Assembly (NCBI RefSeq): GCF_900452415.1
Contig: NZ_UGNX01000001.1
Coordinates: 744,001-808,000 of the forward strand
Direction of reading: 5' to 3'
DNA: 64,000 nt
Source of the DNA: Legionella cincinnatiensis
GTDB lineage: Bacteria; Pseudomonadota; Gammaproteobacteria; Legionellales; Legionellaceae
Below the pieces are notes generated by a model, which was not told the origin of the DNA, searched no databases, and saw only the letters and a program-made list of their open reading frames with translations. The position numbers and the translations under genes were made by a program. This document shows positions 52,177 through 61,168 of this stretch, piece after piece (the stretch's first letter is position 1; every line of letters starts with the position of its first letter).

Positions 52177-53429
52177 ATGAAGGGTATAAACAAACTGAAG
52201 TGGGCTTACTTCCGAAAGATTGGGATGTTGTTGCTATTAAAGATATTGCTTCAAGGAACAAAAAGTGGAGCTTCACAGGGGGGCCTTTTGGCTCAAACCT
52301 CAAGTCAACGGATTATACCAATTCTGGCATTCGTATTATTCAATTACAAAATATTGGAGATGGCAAGTTTTTGGATGATTATGCTATATATACTTCAATA
52401 GAAAAAGCCAATGAGTTATTGAGTTGCAACATTTATCCTGGAGATTTGATTTTATCAAAAATGGGTGATCCTGTAGCTAGGGCTTGCTTGGTACCAAATA
52501 TTCATAGTCGATATTTGATGTGTTCAGATGGTATCCGGCTAGCTATAGATGGGACAGAGGCTTCTTTTTTTTATTACAACTTTATTAATTCACCTTCATT
52601 TAGAAAGCAAGCAGAGGAAGTTAGTACCGGATCCACGCGTAAAAGAATTGGCTTGACTCAATTAAAAAAACTTTTGTTACCTAAACCAAGTTTGGCTGAA
52701 CAAACTGCCATAGCCAAAGCCTTAAGCGATGCGGATGCATGGATACAATCCCTTACCCAACTAATCGCCAAAAAACGCCAAATCAAACAAGGTGCTTTGC
52801 ATAACTTATTATCTCCAAAAGATAATTGGTTTGAAATCAAACTCAAAGATGTTGCAATTTTAAAAGCCAGAATAGGCTGGCAAGGATTAACTACTTCAGA
52901 ATATTTATCAAATGGTAATTATTATTTAGTAACAGGAACTGAATTCAAAGATGGATACATTGATTGGGCTAATTGTTACTACGTTGATGAAGAGAGATAT
53001 AAACAGGATAAGAGTATTCAATTACAACAGGAGGATGTATTAGTTACCAAGGATGGGACGATAGGCAAAGTAGCATACATAAATGCTCTTGATAAACCGG
53101 CGACATTGAATAGCGGGGTTTTTGTAATTAGGCCCAAAAAAGAAGCTTTTGAGCCTTTGTTTTTTTACTATATTCTATGTTCTAAATATTTTTCTACATT
53201 TCTAAATCAATTAACAGCTGGCTCTACGATTAATCATTTATATCAGAAAGATTTCGTTGATTTTTCTTTTAAATCGCCACCATCACTTGAAGAGCAAAAG
53301 AGTATAGCGTTTGTTCTATCTGACATGGATAATGAAATTTCTGGATTGGAAAGAAAGTTAAAAAAAGCCAAACAAATCAAACAAGGCATGATGCAAAACC
53401 TATTAACCGGAAGGATACGATTGATATGA
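52167..53429 (+). CDS. hsdS: Type I restriction specificity subunit HsdS
   Basis: A 420-residue protein with two target-recognition domains. Each domain ends in a helical spacer: LAEQTAIAKALSDADAWIQSLTQLIAKKRQIKQGALHNLL and LEEQKSIAFVLSDMDNEISGLERKLKKAKQIKQGMMQNLL. It begins TEVGLLPKDWDVV and ends NLLTGRIRL, both typical. Each domain would read one half of a split site. It overlaps hsdM by 10 bases and hsdR by 4 (ATGA). Specificity cannot be deduced from sequence alone. Confidence 0.94.
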   Translation: MELNEGYKQTEVGLLPKDWDVVAIKDIASRNKKWSFTGGPFGSNLKSTDYTNSGIRIIQLQNIGDGKFLDDYAIYTSIEKANELLSCNIYPGDLILSKMGDPVARACLVPNIHSRYLMCSDGIRLAIDGTEASFFYYNFINSPSFRKQAEEVSTGSTRKRIGLTQLKKLLLPKPSLAEQTAIAKALSDADAWIQSLTQLIAKKRQIKQGALHNLLSPKDNWFEIKLKDVAILKARIGWQGLTTSEYLSNGNYYLVTGTEFKDGYIDWANCYYVDEERYKQDKSIQLQQEDVLVTKDGTIGKVAYINALDKPATLNSGVFVIRPKKEAFEPLFFYYILCSKYFSTFLNQLTAGSTINHLYQKDFVDFSFKSPPSLEEQKSIAFVLSDMDNEISGLERKLKKAKQIKQGMMQNLLTGRIRLI

Positions 53430-56400
53430 GTCAAACGGTAAATAAACCTGAACGTGCAACTCAACAACGCGTCGTAAACTTGTTTAGGGACAAACTAGGA
53501 TATACCTATCTAGGCAATTTGATTGATAAAGCTGACAACAGCAATATCGAAGTGCCTTTACTAGCTAGCTATTTAACACAAAAAGGCTATAGCATCGATC
53601 ATATTAATAAAGCACTCGATAAATTGCTGTCAACTGCTAATAGCCATGCTCATAATTTATATCACAATAATAAAAATGTTTATGAGTTATTGCGTTATGG
53701 CATACCTGTAAAAATTGAGGCTGGTTTACCAACAGATACTGTTCACCTAATCGACTGGCTGCATCCTGAAAATAATGATTTTTATGTGGCTGAAGAAGTC
53801 ACAGTATTTGGTAATAAAGAAAAGCGCCCTGATGTAGTCTTATACGTTAATGGTATTGCTCTTGCCATACTTGAGCTCAAAAATAGCCGTGTTTCTATTG
53901 GAGATGGTATTCATCAATCTTTGGTAAATCAAAAACCTGAATTTATCGGCTCTTTCTTCTCAACAGTCCAGTTTATCTTGGCTGGGAACGATTCAGAAGG
54001 TTTGAAATATGGAACTATTGGAACCAGAGACAAGTATTTTCTTAAATGGAAAGAAGATGAAGCCGACAATAAAGGTTATAAATTAGACAAATATTTAGGC
54101 AAAATTTGTAATAGAAAGCGTTTTATTGAAATTATTTATGATTTTGTACTGTTTGATGGAGGGGTAAAAAAATTACCTAGAGTGCATCAATATTTTGGAA
54201 TAAAAGCAGCTCAAGAACATATACGCCGAAAAGAAGGTGGAATCATCTGGCATACCCAAGGCAGTGGTAAAAGTATTGTTATGGTGCTTTTGGCAAAATG
54301 GATTTTAGAAAATAATCCCCATGCTCGGGTCGCCATCATTACCGATCGTGATGAATTAGATAAACAAATTGAAACTGTTTTTACCGACGCTAATGAAAAA
54401 ATCTATCGTACCAGTAGTGGTCGAGATTTGATGGAACACTTAGGGCAAGCAACCCCGCGCTTGTTATGTTCATTAATTCATAAGTTTGGTAAGCGTGATG
54501 TTGATAATTTTGAAAAGTTTATTAAAGAACTAGAGGCTCAACCTAGCCATGCTGTTGGTGAGATATTTGTTTTTGTGGATGAATGTCATCGAACACAAAG
54601 CGGTAAACTACATCGCGTCATGAAAGCAATGATGCCAGATGCTGTATTTATCGGTTTTACCGGAACACCCTTATTGAAAAAAGATAAAGCCACTTCATTA
54701 GAGGTATTTGGAAAATATATTCATACTTATAAGTTTAATGAAGCGGTTGAAGATAGTGTGGTCTTGGATCTCATCTACGAAGCGCGAGATATCGATCAAC
54801 GTTTGAGTTCTCAACAGCGAGTTGATGATTGGTTTAGAGTTAAAACAAAAGGTTTGAATGAGTTTCAGCAGGCTGCCCTTAAAAAGAAATGGAGTACGAT
54901 GCAAAATGTTTTAAGCAGTCGTCCTCGTATGGAAAAAGTTGTTGCTGATATTGTCTTTGATTTTAGTGTGAAACGTCGTTTAAATTCAGAACGAGGCAAT
55001 GCCATTCTAGTTGCATCCAGCATTTATGAAGCCTGTCGATATTATGAAATGTTTCAAAACCCCAATACCGGATTGAGAGGAAAATGTGCCGTAGTGACCT
55101 CTTATAATCCCCAAAGCAAAGACATCACCACTGAAGAAACTGGTGCTAATACAGAAAGTGATAAACAGTACATTTTCAATACTTATGAAAAGTTACTTGA
55201 AAACGTTAAGCCAAGAGCGGGTAAAAGTAAAACTGAAACTTATGAAGATGATGTAAAGAAATTATTTAAAGATGAACCTGCCAATATGAAATTATTGATT
55301 GTTGTCGATAAACTTTTGACAGGTTTTGATGCCCCAAGTTGCACTTATCTTTATATTGACAAATCGATGCAAGACCATGGTTTATTTCAAGCTATTTGTC
55401 GAGTCAATCGATTAGATGGCAGCGATAAGGATTATGGTTACATTGTTGATTATAAGGATTTATTTCCCAAAGTTGAAAATGCAATTTCTGTATATACTTC
55501 TGAACTTGAATACGATGGGTTTGAGTCAGAAGACTGTGATATCTTATTAAAAGAGCGGCTAAAAGTTGGAAGAGAAAAGCTTGATACCTCTTTAGAGTCA
55601 TTAGAAATGCTGTGTGAGGATGTAAAACCTCCTAAAAGTGACCTTGATTATATTCATTATTTTTGTGGCAATACTGAAATTCCCGAAGATTTAAAATCTC
55701 GCGAACCGCTCCGATCCGCTTTATATAAGGCAACGGTCTCATTTATTAGAGCTTATGCCAATATTGCCGATCAGTTAGAAGAAGCAGGTTATAGTGAAAA
55801 TGAAATCCAACATATAAAACAGCGCATAGATTTTTATGTCAAACTACGTGAAGTGATTCGTAGAGCAAGTAATGAAACACTGGATTTAAAATCTTATGAA
55901 GCTGATATGCGCCATCTTTTGGATTGTTATATCCAAGCTGAAGACTCAGTTGTGATCTCACCATTTGGCGATACACCTTTAATTGATATTATAGTCAAAG
56001 CAGGTATTGATGAAGCGGTTGATTCTATTCCTGAAGGGCTTAAGGGAAATAAAGATGCTATTGCAGAAGTCATCGAAAATAATGTACGTAGTATAATTAC
56101 AAGGGAACATCTGCTCGATCCTGCCTATTTTGAACGAATGTCAAAACTACTTGATGAGTTAATAAAGCTAAGACGTGAAAAGGCCATTGCTTATAAAAAA
56201 TATTTAGAAGAAATAGCAGAACTAGCAAGAAAAGTAGCAACAGGTCAGGCAGATAATACTCCTTCAAGTATGGATACTCCCGCTAAAAGAGCCTTATACA
56301 ACAACCTTGATAACGATGAGTTACTTGCTCTTCAAATTGATGCTGCTGTCAGAGTTAGTAAAAGTGATGGCTGGCGTGACAATATAGCTAAAGAAAATGA

Positions 56401-56488
56401 AATTAAAACAGCTATTTGGAAAATAGTACAAGATGAGGATGAAGTTGAAAGGATATTCAAAATAATCTTTGAACAGGAAGAATATTAA
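53426..56488 (+). CDS. hsdR: Type I restriction endonuclease subunit HsdR
   Basis: A 1020-residue protein. The N-terminal nuclease domain has the RPDVVLYVNGIALAILELKN pattern (D...ExK) near residues 134-153. The SF2 translocase follows: GIIWHTQGSGKSIVMVLL (Walker A near 277), VFVDECHRTQSG (DECH near 385) and FIGFTGTPLL. Later helicase motifs are LLIVVDKLLTGFDAP and FQAICRVNRLDG. The HsdMS-bound complex pumps DNA and cuts at a distance from unmethylated sites. It overlaps hsdS by 4 bases, giving a coupled hsdMSR operon. Confidence 0.95.
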   Translation: MSQTVNKPERATQQRVVNLFRDKLGYTYLGNLIDKADNSNIEVPLLASYLTQKGYSIDHINKALDKLLSTANSHAHNLYHNNKNVYELLRYGIPVKIEAGLPTDTVHLIDWLHPENNDFYVAEEVTVFGNKEKRPDVVLYVNGIALAILELKNSRVSIGDGIHQSLVNQKPEFIGSFFSTVQFILAGNDSEGLKYGTIGTRDKYFLKWKEDEADNKGYKLDKYLGKICNRKRFIEIIYDFVLFDGGVKKLPRVHQYFGIKAAQEHIRRKEGGIIWHTQGSGKSIVMVLLAKWILENNPHARVAIITDRDELDKQIETVFTDANEKIYRTSSGRDLMEHLGQATPRLLCSLIHKFGKRDVDNFEKFIKELEAQPSHAVGEIFVFVDECHRTQSGKLHRVMKAMMPDAVFIGFTGTPLLKKDKATSLEVFGKYIHTYKFNEAVEDSVVLDLIYEARDIDQRLSSQQRVDDWFRVKTKGLNEFQQAALKKKWSTMQNVLSSRPRMEKVVADIVFDFSVKRRLNSERGNAILVASSIYEACRYYEMFQNPNTGLRGKCAVVTSYNPQSKDITTEETGANTESDKQYIFNTYEKLLENVKPRAGKSKTETYEDDVKKLFKDEPANMKLLIVVDKLLTGFDAPSCTYLYIDKSMQDHGLFQAICRVNRLDGSDKDYGYIVDYKDLFPKVENAISVYTSELEYDGFESEDCDILLKERLKVGREKLDTSLESLEMLCEDVKPPKSDLDYIHYFCGNTEIPEDLKSREPLRSALYKATVSFIRAYANIADQLEEAGYSENEIQHIKQRIDFYVKLREVIRRASNETLDLKSYEADMRHLLDCYIQAEDSVVISPFGDTPLIDIIVKAGIDEAVDSIPEGLKGNKDAIAEVIENNVRSIITREHLLDPAYFERMSKLLDELIKLRREKAIAYKKYLEEIAELARKVATGQADNTPSSMDTPAKRALYNNLDNDELLALQIDAAVRVSKSDGWRDNIAKENEIKTAIWKIVQDEDEVERIFKIIFEQEEY

Positions 56489-57202
56489 ATGACGGATTTG
56501 ATAATAAACGATATGGATGTTGAAGTGGTTCAGAAGAATATTAAAAATGTTCATTTAAGTGTAAATCCCCCCATTGGACATGTTCGGGTCTCTGCTCCAG
56601 ACCAGATGCCTCTTGATGCAATTAAAGCTTACGTACTTTCTAAACTAAAGTGGATTAGAAAGCAGCAAAATAAATATCAATCACAAAAACGTGAGACTCG
56701 AAGAGAATATATTGAAAAGGAAACCCATTACTATAATGGCAAGAGTTATCTACTAAAAGTTACCGAGTTGGATTCTTCTCCGAAAGTAAAATTGCACCAT
56801 TCTCAGATTGAGTTACAAGTTCGCCCCGGCTCAAGCAGAGAAATGAGACAAGAGATTTTAGAGAGGTGGTACAGGCAGCAATTAAAATTAAAACTTTCCG
56901 AACTCATACCTTTGTGGGAAAAAAAACTTAATGTTTCAGTTTCATCATTCATTGTTCGTAAGATGAAGACAAAATGGGGAAGTTGCTCACCTCAAAAAGG
57001 TACTATTAGAATCAATCTCGAGCTAGCAAAAAAACCAGTTGAATGCCTCGAATATATTGTTGTTCATGAGATGGTTCATCTAATAGAGCGATCTCATAAC
57101 AATCATTTTATAAATTTGATGGACAACTACTTGCCCAAATGGCGGTTTTTCCGGGATGAGCTTAACCAACTTCCAACTTGTTATGTAGACTGGAAAAGTT
57201 AA
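56489..57202 (+). CDS. YgjP-like metallopeptidase (DUF45)
   Basis: A 237-residue protein that starts directly at the end of hsdR, with no gap. It has the YgjP/WLM zinc-protease signature: VRKMKTKWGSCSPQKGTIRINLELAKKPVECLEYIVVHEMVHLIERSHNNHF, in which HEMVH is the HExxH zinc site and the last His is the third ligand. These proteins very often follow type I restriction genes, yet their substrate is unknown. A role in processing or turnover of restriction subunits is a reasonable guess. Confidence 0.88.
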   Translation: MTDLIINDMDVEVVQKNIKNVHLSVNPPIGHVRVSAPDQMPLDAIKAYVLSKLKWIRKQQNKYQSQKRETRREYIEKETHYYNGKSYLLKVTELDSSPKVKLHHSQIELQVRPGSSREMRQEILERWYRQQLKLKLSELIPLWEKKLNVSVSSFIVRKMKTKWGSCSPQKGTIRINLELAKKPVECLEYIVVHEMVHLIERSHNNHFINLMDNYLPKWRFFRDELNQLPTCYVDWKS

Positions 57203-57250
57203 TCAAAATCTTTAGGTGTTTTTTTATTATCCACTCACTCACACGCAACC

Positions 57251-58546
57251 TTAGTTTGATGCATTTTTAAATAGTAATGCAGAGGTTGCGGAGTTTCTTT
57301 TTATAAACATACAACCTATGGCTGCGAAGACAAGAATAAATACTAGCCATGATGGTGATGAAGCAACGCTTGTTTTTTTGACCAAAACCAACGAAAGCAA
57401 TGGAGCTAATCCAGCTGATAAACTAGCGGCTGTGGAGTATAAAATTGACAAAACAGTACAGCGTAATTTAATTGGAAACATCTCCGATAATATTACTGGA
57501 ACTGTCGCATAATAAGCTCCTGCAGGAATTGCAATTAATGCTTGTCCTAGTAAAAGATTAAAAATATCCTGATTAGACAGTGCATAAAAGAATGGCTGAG
57601 AAAGAACTAAGAAACCAAAACTAGCAAAGATAACAATTTTCTCTCGATTCATTTTATCAGACAGTTTTCCGACTAAAGGAAATACAGCAAGTAAGACAAT
57701 TAATGAGAGTATATTCGACAGGATTATTTCATGATCCTGAAAATGACCATATAAATGTGCTTGCATTGGTCCATAAATATAAATTTGGAACGTAGTAGTA
57801 ACACCCAAACAACTTAATATGAATACATAAAGCGATTGTATCTTGTTGTTTTTTATATAACTGACTGACTCAGAAAGTAGACTTTTAAATTTAGGCTTTG
57901 GCCTATCCGCATAGTACATGATGTACTCCATGCTCTCAGGAATACACAAACGGATGTATAAGCCTATGGATGAACCTAATAACGCAAGGACAAAAGGCAC
58001 GCGCCAGATTAGCCAATCTTGCTCAGGATAGTGGTTAGTAAAGTAAGTAACTACTAATGCCACCAATGACGCTACCAGCATCCCTGACATAGCGCCAAAG
58101 GAAGCCCAGCTGCCCGAGTAGCCTTTTTTTGCTGCCTCGGCATTTTCAACCAGATAAGCTGAGGAATTCAGATATTCTGCACCACAGGAAAAGCTCTGGA
58201 TAATTCTCAATACTAATAAAGTCACAACTGAAAATATACCTATAGTACTTTGCGGAGGGATGAAGCCAATTAGAGTGGTTGATACACCCATTGCTAGTAT
58301 TGATCCTGCTAAAATAATTTTCCTGCCATAGATATCAGATAGCAATCCCATTATCATAGCCCCAATAGGCCTAGCTAGGTATCCAGCAAAAAAAGTTAGA
58401 AAAACAAGAAACAAACCCTTGGATGCATCACCGATCAGGAATTTAGCAATATAGACTGAGAGTAGGCCGCAAATAGCCATGTCAAAGGATTCAATTAAAT
58501 TGCCTAGTGTGCCTGCCAAAATAATTCGGGTTTGGTGCTTCATCAT
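57251..58546 (-). CDS. MFS transporter, metabolite/H+ symporter-like
   Basis: A 431-residue protein with twelve predicted helices. It starts with GTLGNLIESFDMAICGLLSVYIA, has the family's GLLSDIYGRKI motif between helices 2 and 3 and AYLVENAEAAKKGYSGSWASFGAMSG, typical of the MHS (proline/betaine, ProP-like) branch. The substrate is not shown; uptake or export is possible. It is the last gene of an operon with a second peptide deformylase, separated from it by one base. Confidence 0.86.
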   Translation of the reverse strand: MMKHQTRIILAGTLGNLIESFDMAICGLLSVYIAKFLIGDASKGLFLVFLTFFAGYLARPIGAMIMGLLSDIYGRKIILAGSILAMGVSTTLIGFIPPQSTIGIFSVVTLLVLRIIQSFSCGAEYLNSSAYLVENAEAAKKGYSGSWASFGAMSGMLVASLVALVVTYFTNHYPEQDWLIWRVPFVLALLGSSIGLYIRLCIPESMEYIMYYADRPKPKFKSLLSESVSYIKNNKIQSLYVFILSCLGVTTTFQIYIYGPMQAHLYGHFQDHEIILSNILSLIVLLAVFPLVGKLSDKMNREKIVIFASFGFLVLSQPFFYALSNQDIFNLLLGQALIAIPAGAYYATVPVILSEMFPIKLRCTVLSILYSTAASLSAGLAPLLSLVLVKKTSVASSPSWLVFILVFAAIGCMFIKRNSATSALLFKNASN

Positions 58547-58547
58547 A

Positions 58548-59066
58548 TTATCCTTTATTTTGCAGTTCCGATAATGTGGTTATTGAGTCTTGATCCTCTA
58601 CTCGGTCTAAAAATAAAAAACCATCCAGGTGATCAATTTCATGTTGCAGAATTCGGGCTTCTAACCCAGAAGCTTTTTTGGTAATTCTATTTCCATCTAT
58701 GTCAAAGCCGGAATATTCAATATCCATAGCTCTTGGAACCTCTCCCATTAATTCCCCGCAATTCAGGCAACCCTCGTAACTAGTTTGAATTTCCTGGGAG
58801 AGAATCTTTAATGAAGGATTGATTAAGGCTGTATCAGGAATTGGGTATTCTGGTTTTCTCCGTTTGGTGTAATTAGTTCCAAATACAATAACGCGTTTGC
58901 TTATACCAATTTGAGGAGCAGCTACACCTACAGCACTTTTGTCAGCCATAATGTCGAACATAGTTTTAATCAGTTCTTTTAACCATTTGCTGCCAAATTC
59001 TGATTCTGCAATTGGCTCAGCGGTTTGTTTTAAAATAGGGTCGTTTTTATCCAGGAGTGTGTTCAT
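58548..59066 (-). CDS. def: Peptide deformylase paralogue
   Basis: A 172-residue enzyme with all three deformylase motifs: GVAAPQIG (I), EGCLNCGEL (II, usually EGCLS) and QHEIDHLDG (III), giving the Cys and two His metal ligands plus catalytic Glu. The enzyme removes the formyl group from nascent proteins. A core-genome copy is expected elsewhere; an accessory second copy with an altered EGCLNCGE loop could be resistant to deformylase inhibitors. It overlaps the upstream gene by 20 bases and precedes the MFS gene by one. Confidence 0.9.
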   Translation of the reverse strand: MNTLLDKNDPILKQTAEPIAESEFGSKWLKELIKTMFDIMADKSAVGVAAPQIGISKRVIVFGTNYTKRRKPEYPIPDTALINPSLKILSQEIQTSYEGCLNCGELMGEVPRAMDIEYSGFDIDGNRITKKASGLEARILQHEIDHLDGFLFLDRVEDQDSITTLSELQNKG

Positions 59067-59661
59067 AGTTCACCTGATTGTTAATGATTAATTTAAGTTT
59101 GGGTTTCGTTGTTATGCAGGGCTGCTGGTCGGGAAAAGTTAAGTACTCTTGAATTCGCCTTAATGCAAACTTGCCCATGGCTGATAGTTTGTCGCAATGA
59201 ATGGAGCTTTTATTCTGGATATAGGGATTGAGCCGTTTTAATCCAAATGAAAAGATTGCCCGATAAGAATCATATTCAGTAGGAATGGAAATACCCGTAA
59301 TCAACCCTGGATCTATTTGTTTGTATTTTTTAATTGCTTCTATACAGCCTATATGAAGCAGTTCGCTCCATAATTTGGGTTGATCTTGGTTGATAAAGCT
59401 TAGTTGAAAACAACCGTCAAAAAGCCACAGACTTTTCTCAATTAAATTTTGTTCTATAGATGGATTCGAGGACATAAAAAAGATCTGTCCTTCATGATTA
59501 ATAAGGGCAATAGAAGCATAGTCTGTTTCTACTTGTCCTAGTACATCAGAGAACACTTTACGCATGATGACAAAATGTTCAAAAAGAAATTCTTTGGCTT
59601 TAGGGTGAAGCCTTACTTCAACAGCTGTTACATCCATATCTACAAACTTCTTAAACTGCAT
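59047..59661 (-). CDS. Possible autoinducer-binding-like sensor protein
   Basis: A 204-residue protein. The middle region DYASIALINHEGQIFFMSSNP, then GLITGISIPTEYDSYRAIFSFGLKR, resembles the ligand-binding fold of LuxR-type regulators (GAF/PAS-like core with the G-x-S-x-P element). No helix-turn-helix follows, so it cannot act as a LuxR regulator alone. It overlaps the XRE regulator gene upstream by 11 bases and the deformylase downstream by 20. Working as the sensing partner of that regulator is inferred, and the domain call is tentative. Confidence 0.5.
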   Translation of the reverse strand: MQFKKFVDMDVTAVEVRLHPKAKEFLFEHFVIMRKVFSDVLGQVETDYASIALINHEGQIFFMSSNPSIEQNLIEKSLWLFDGCFQLSFINQDQPKLWSELLHIGCIEAIKKYKQIDPGLITGISIPTEYDSYRAIFSFGLKRLNPYIQNKSSIHCDKLSAMGKFALRRIQEYLTFPDQQPCITTKPKLKLIINNQVNYEHTPG

Positions 59662-60142
59662 GACTGTGCTTTTTTCTTTTTTCTTCGTATGAAGAAATAG
59701 AGCCTATGGCCAAGTCAATGATTTTTAGTAAATTATTTTCCGAAGTGTCAATAGAACGCACTTCCTTGATCAATCCTAACACAAAATCAGCGTAATCGTC
59801 ATTACTCCCTTGAGAAATGGGGTATAAATGGTGGCTTTGTTTCAAGATGTAGTGAAGCAGTGTTTCATCGACTTCATTTTTCTTAGGTGCAGAATGTCCT
59901 TCCTCACCGAAGAGTAACCATCCTGGGTTTACTTGCAGATGTTGAGCTAGCTGTTTGACTTTTTCATAGTCAGGTAAAGCAATACCCCGTATATAACGTC
60001 GGCAAATTTGCTCAGATGCACCAGTAAACTCAGCGAGAGTTTTAATGCAGATGCCATTTGGGGAGCGAGAGGCAGTGTGTCCTCTATCTTTGAGCGTGTT
60101 AATCAATCGCGTTGCAAAGGATTGATAAGGTCCATTACTCAT
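59651..60142 (-). CDS. XRE-family regulator
   Basis: The start MSNGPYQSFATRLIN follows AAGGA; the product is 163 residues. A helix-turn-helix lies at residues 10-70: CIKTLAEFTGASEQICRRYIRGIALPDYEKVKQLAQHLQVNPGWLLFGE, with the WLLFGE end typical of phage-type repressors. The C-terminal 85 residues are helical and unrecognised. It heads the four-gene operon ending in the MFS transporter. Tandem AATATCAT repeats upstream may be its operator. Confidence 0.75.
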   Translation of the reverse strand: MSNGPYQSFATRLINTLKDRGHTASRSPNGICIKTLAEFTGASEQICRRYIRGIALPDYEKVKQLAQHLQVNPGWLLFGEEGHSAPKKNEVDETLLHYILKQSHHLYPISQGSNDDYADFVLGLIKEVRSIDTSENNLLKIIDLAIGSISSYEEKRKKHSHAV

Positions 60143-60190
60143 AAAATTATCCTTGTAATTTAACGTCGTAAAAAAATTATCATATAAAAT

Positions 60191-60208
60191 AATATCATTC
60201 AATATCAT
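60191..60208 (-). promoter_or_regulatory. Tandem AATATCAT operator candidate
   Basis: AATATCAT occurs twice with 10-bp spacing, 49 bases upstream of the XRE regulator's ATG, in a very AT-rich promoter region. ATCGT/AATAT variants occur further on, near 60260. Autoregulation by the XRE protein is likely. Confidence 0.45.
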
Positions 60209-60352
60209 ATCGTATATTAATTAAAATATTTTAAAAATAACTATTGATAACAAAATTAATATCGTTTTAATATTGGTTTCGCCAGATGATACTGAATGTT
60301 AATTTGGCGCGAATTATTTTTTTGTATAGTTGTTTTACAGGAGTATGTCGAA

Positions 60353-60598
60353 ATGTTTCATGATCAGAAGCTCACCATCTATAAAGAGATCATTCAGTAT
60401 TTACTGGATTCTACCAATTTTTCTCTACAACGAATTGCCAATTTAGCTAATTTGTCAGTGGCTCATTTACAGTTGATTCATCACTTTGATCGGTTACCCA
60501 AGGAAAGCAAAGTTGAACTAAATTTACTGAAGCTATTTACCATGGTAATTGATGTAGAGCACAAAGGTAAATGGAAAGTGGGTTTGCTGCTTAAGTAA
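60353..60598 (+). CDS. Small helical protein, possible HTH regulator
   Basis: The ATG follows AGGAG by 9 bases; the product is 81 residues. IYKEIIQYLLDSTNFSLQRIANLANLSVAHLQLIHHFDRLPKESKVELNLLKLFTMV has the rhythm of a short helix-turn-helix (SLQRIANLANLSVAHLQLI). It lies 23 bp before the AlpA-like gene on the same strand, so both may regulate the integrase or the divergent XRE operon. The family is otherwise unrecognised. Confidence 0.55.
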   Translation: MFHDQKLTIYKEIIQYLLDSTNFSLQRIANLANLSVAHLQLIHHFDRLPKESKVELNLLKLFTMVIDVEHKGKWKVGLLLK

Positions 60599-60621
60599 CA
60601 AATCGATTTGGAGAGTCAAGA

Positions 60622-60819
60622 ATGCAACCTGCAAATGAATTATTTACACAACAAGTTTTGTTTATTAACGATGTCGAATCCATTATTGGCAAAGATCGTT
60701 TGACCTTACGCCGTTGGTGGATGGATGGGAGATTTCCTAAGCCTGTTAAATTACATGGCACAACACTGGCTTGGCATAAAGACGTAATTGATAATTGGAT
60801 TAATCAATATATAAAGTAA
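60622..60819 (+). CDS. AlpA-like regulator / excisionase-type protein
   Basis: A 65-residue winged-helix protein: VLFINDVESIIGKDRLTLRRWWMDGRFPKPVKLHGTTLAWHKDVIDNWINQYI, with the AlpA/MerR-like pattern and the usual RRWW...G.FP.P. AlpA proteins activate P4-type integrase genes or act as excisionases. The integrase lies 760 bp away on the opposite strand. GGAG in GGAGAG precedes the ATG. Control of excision is the probable job. Confidence 0.85.
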   Translation: MQPANELFTQQVLFINDVESIIGKDRLTLRRWWMDGRFPKPVKLHGTTLAWHKDVIDNWINQYIK

Positions 60820-60830
60820 AATCTACCTCA

Positions 60831-60863
60831 TTGTTCAAAGTGGCTGATAGCTACTTTGAGCAA
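60831..60863. terminator. Bidirectional terminator hairpin
   Basis: TTGTTCAAAGTGGCT pairs with AGCTACTTTGAGCAA over 15 positions (two G-U in RNA) around GAT, followed by TTT. It lies between the convergent AlpA-like and antitoxin genes. Confidence 0.65.
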
Positions 60864-60871
60864 TTTACCCG

Positions 60872-61168
60872 TTATAAGTAATACTTATCATCTCCTTTCT
60901 CTAAAATAACCTTAAAACCACAGGAGTGGGAGATATTTAAAAAGTTACTTAGTTTTACATCGTCTTGCTCACCTGAGCGAATTTTTTGAATCACAGTAGG
61001 AGAGAGGCCTGCTTTTTCCGCAAGTTTTCTCACAGTCATTTTGCCATTTTTCATCAGTGCTTTGATGATTTCAGATAATAGAAATTCATCATACTCTTTT
61101 TCAAACTGCTCACGAAAAAGAGGATCCTGCATTTCTCTTTCAAAAGTAGATAATTGTTTCTCACTCAT
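60872..61168 (-). CDS. HigA-like antitoxin (XRE domain)
   Basis: From MSEKQLSTFEREM the product is 98 residues. An XRE helix-turn-helix lies at about 45-90: MTVRKLAEKAGLSPTVIQKIRSGEQDDVKLSNFLNISHSCGF. It overlaps the toxin gene upstream by 8 bases; toxin-before-antitoxin order is typical of higBA-type modules. It would bind the toxin and repress the shared promoter, helping to keep the element in the cell. Confidence 0.82.
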   Translation of the reverse strand: MSEKQLSTFEREMQDPLFREQFEKEYDEFLLSEIIKALMKNGKMTVRKLAEKAGLSPTVIQKIRSGEQDDVKLSNFLNISHSCGFKVILEKGDDKYYL

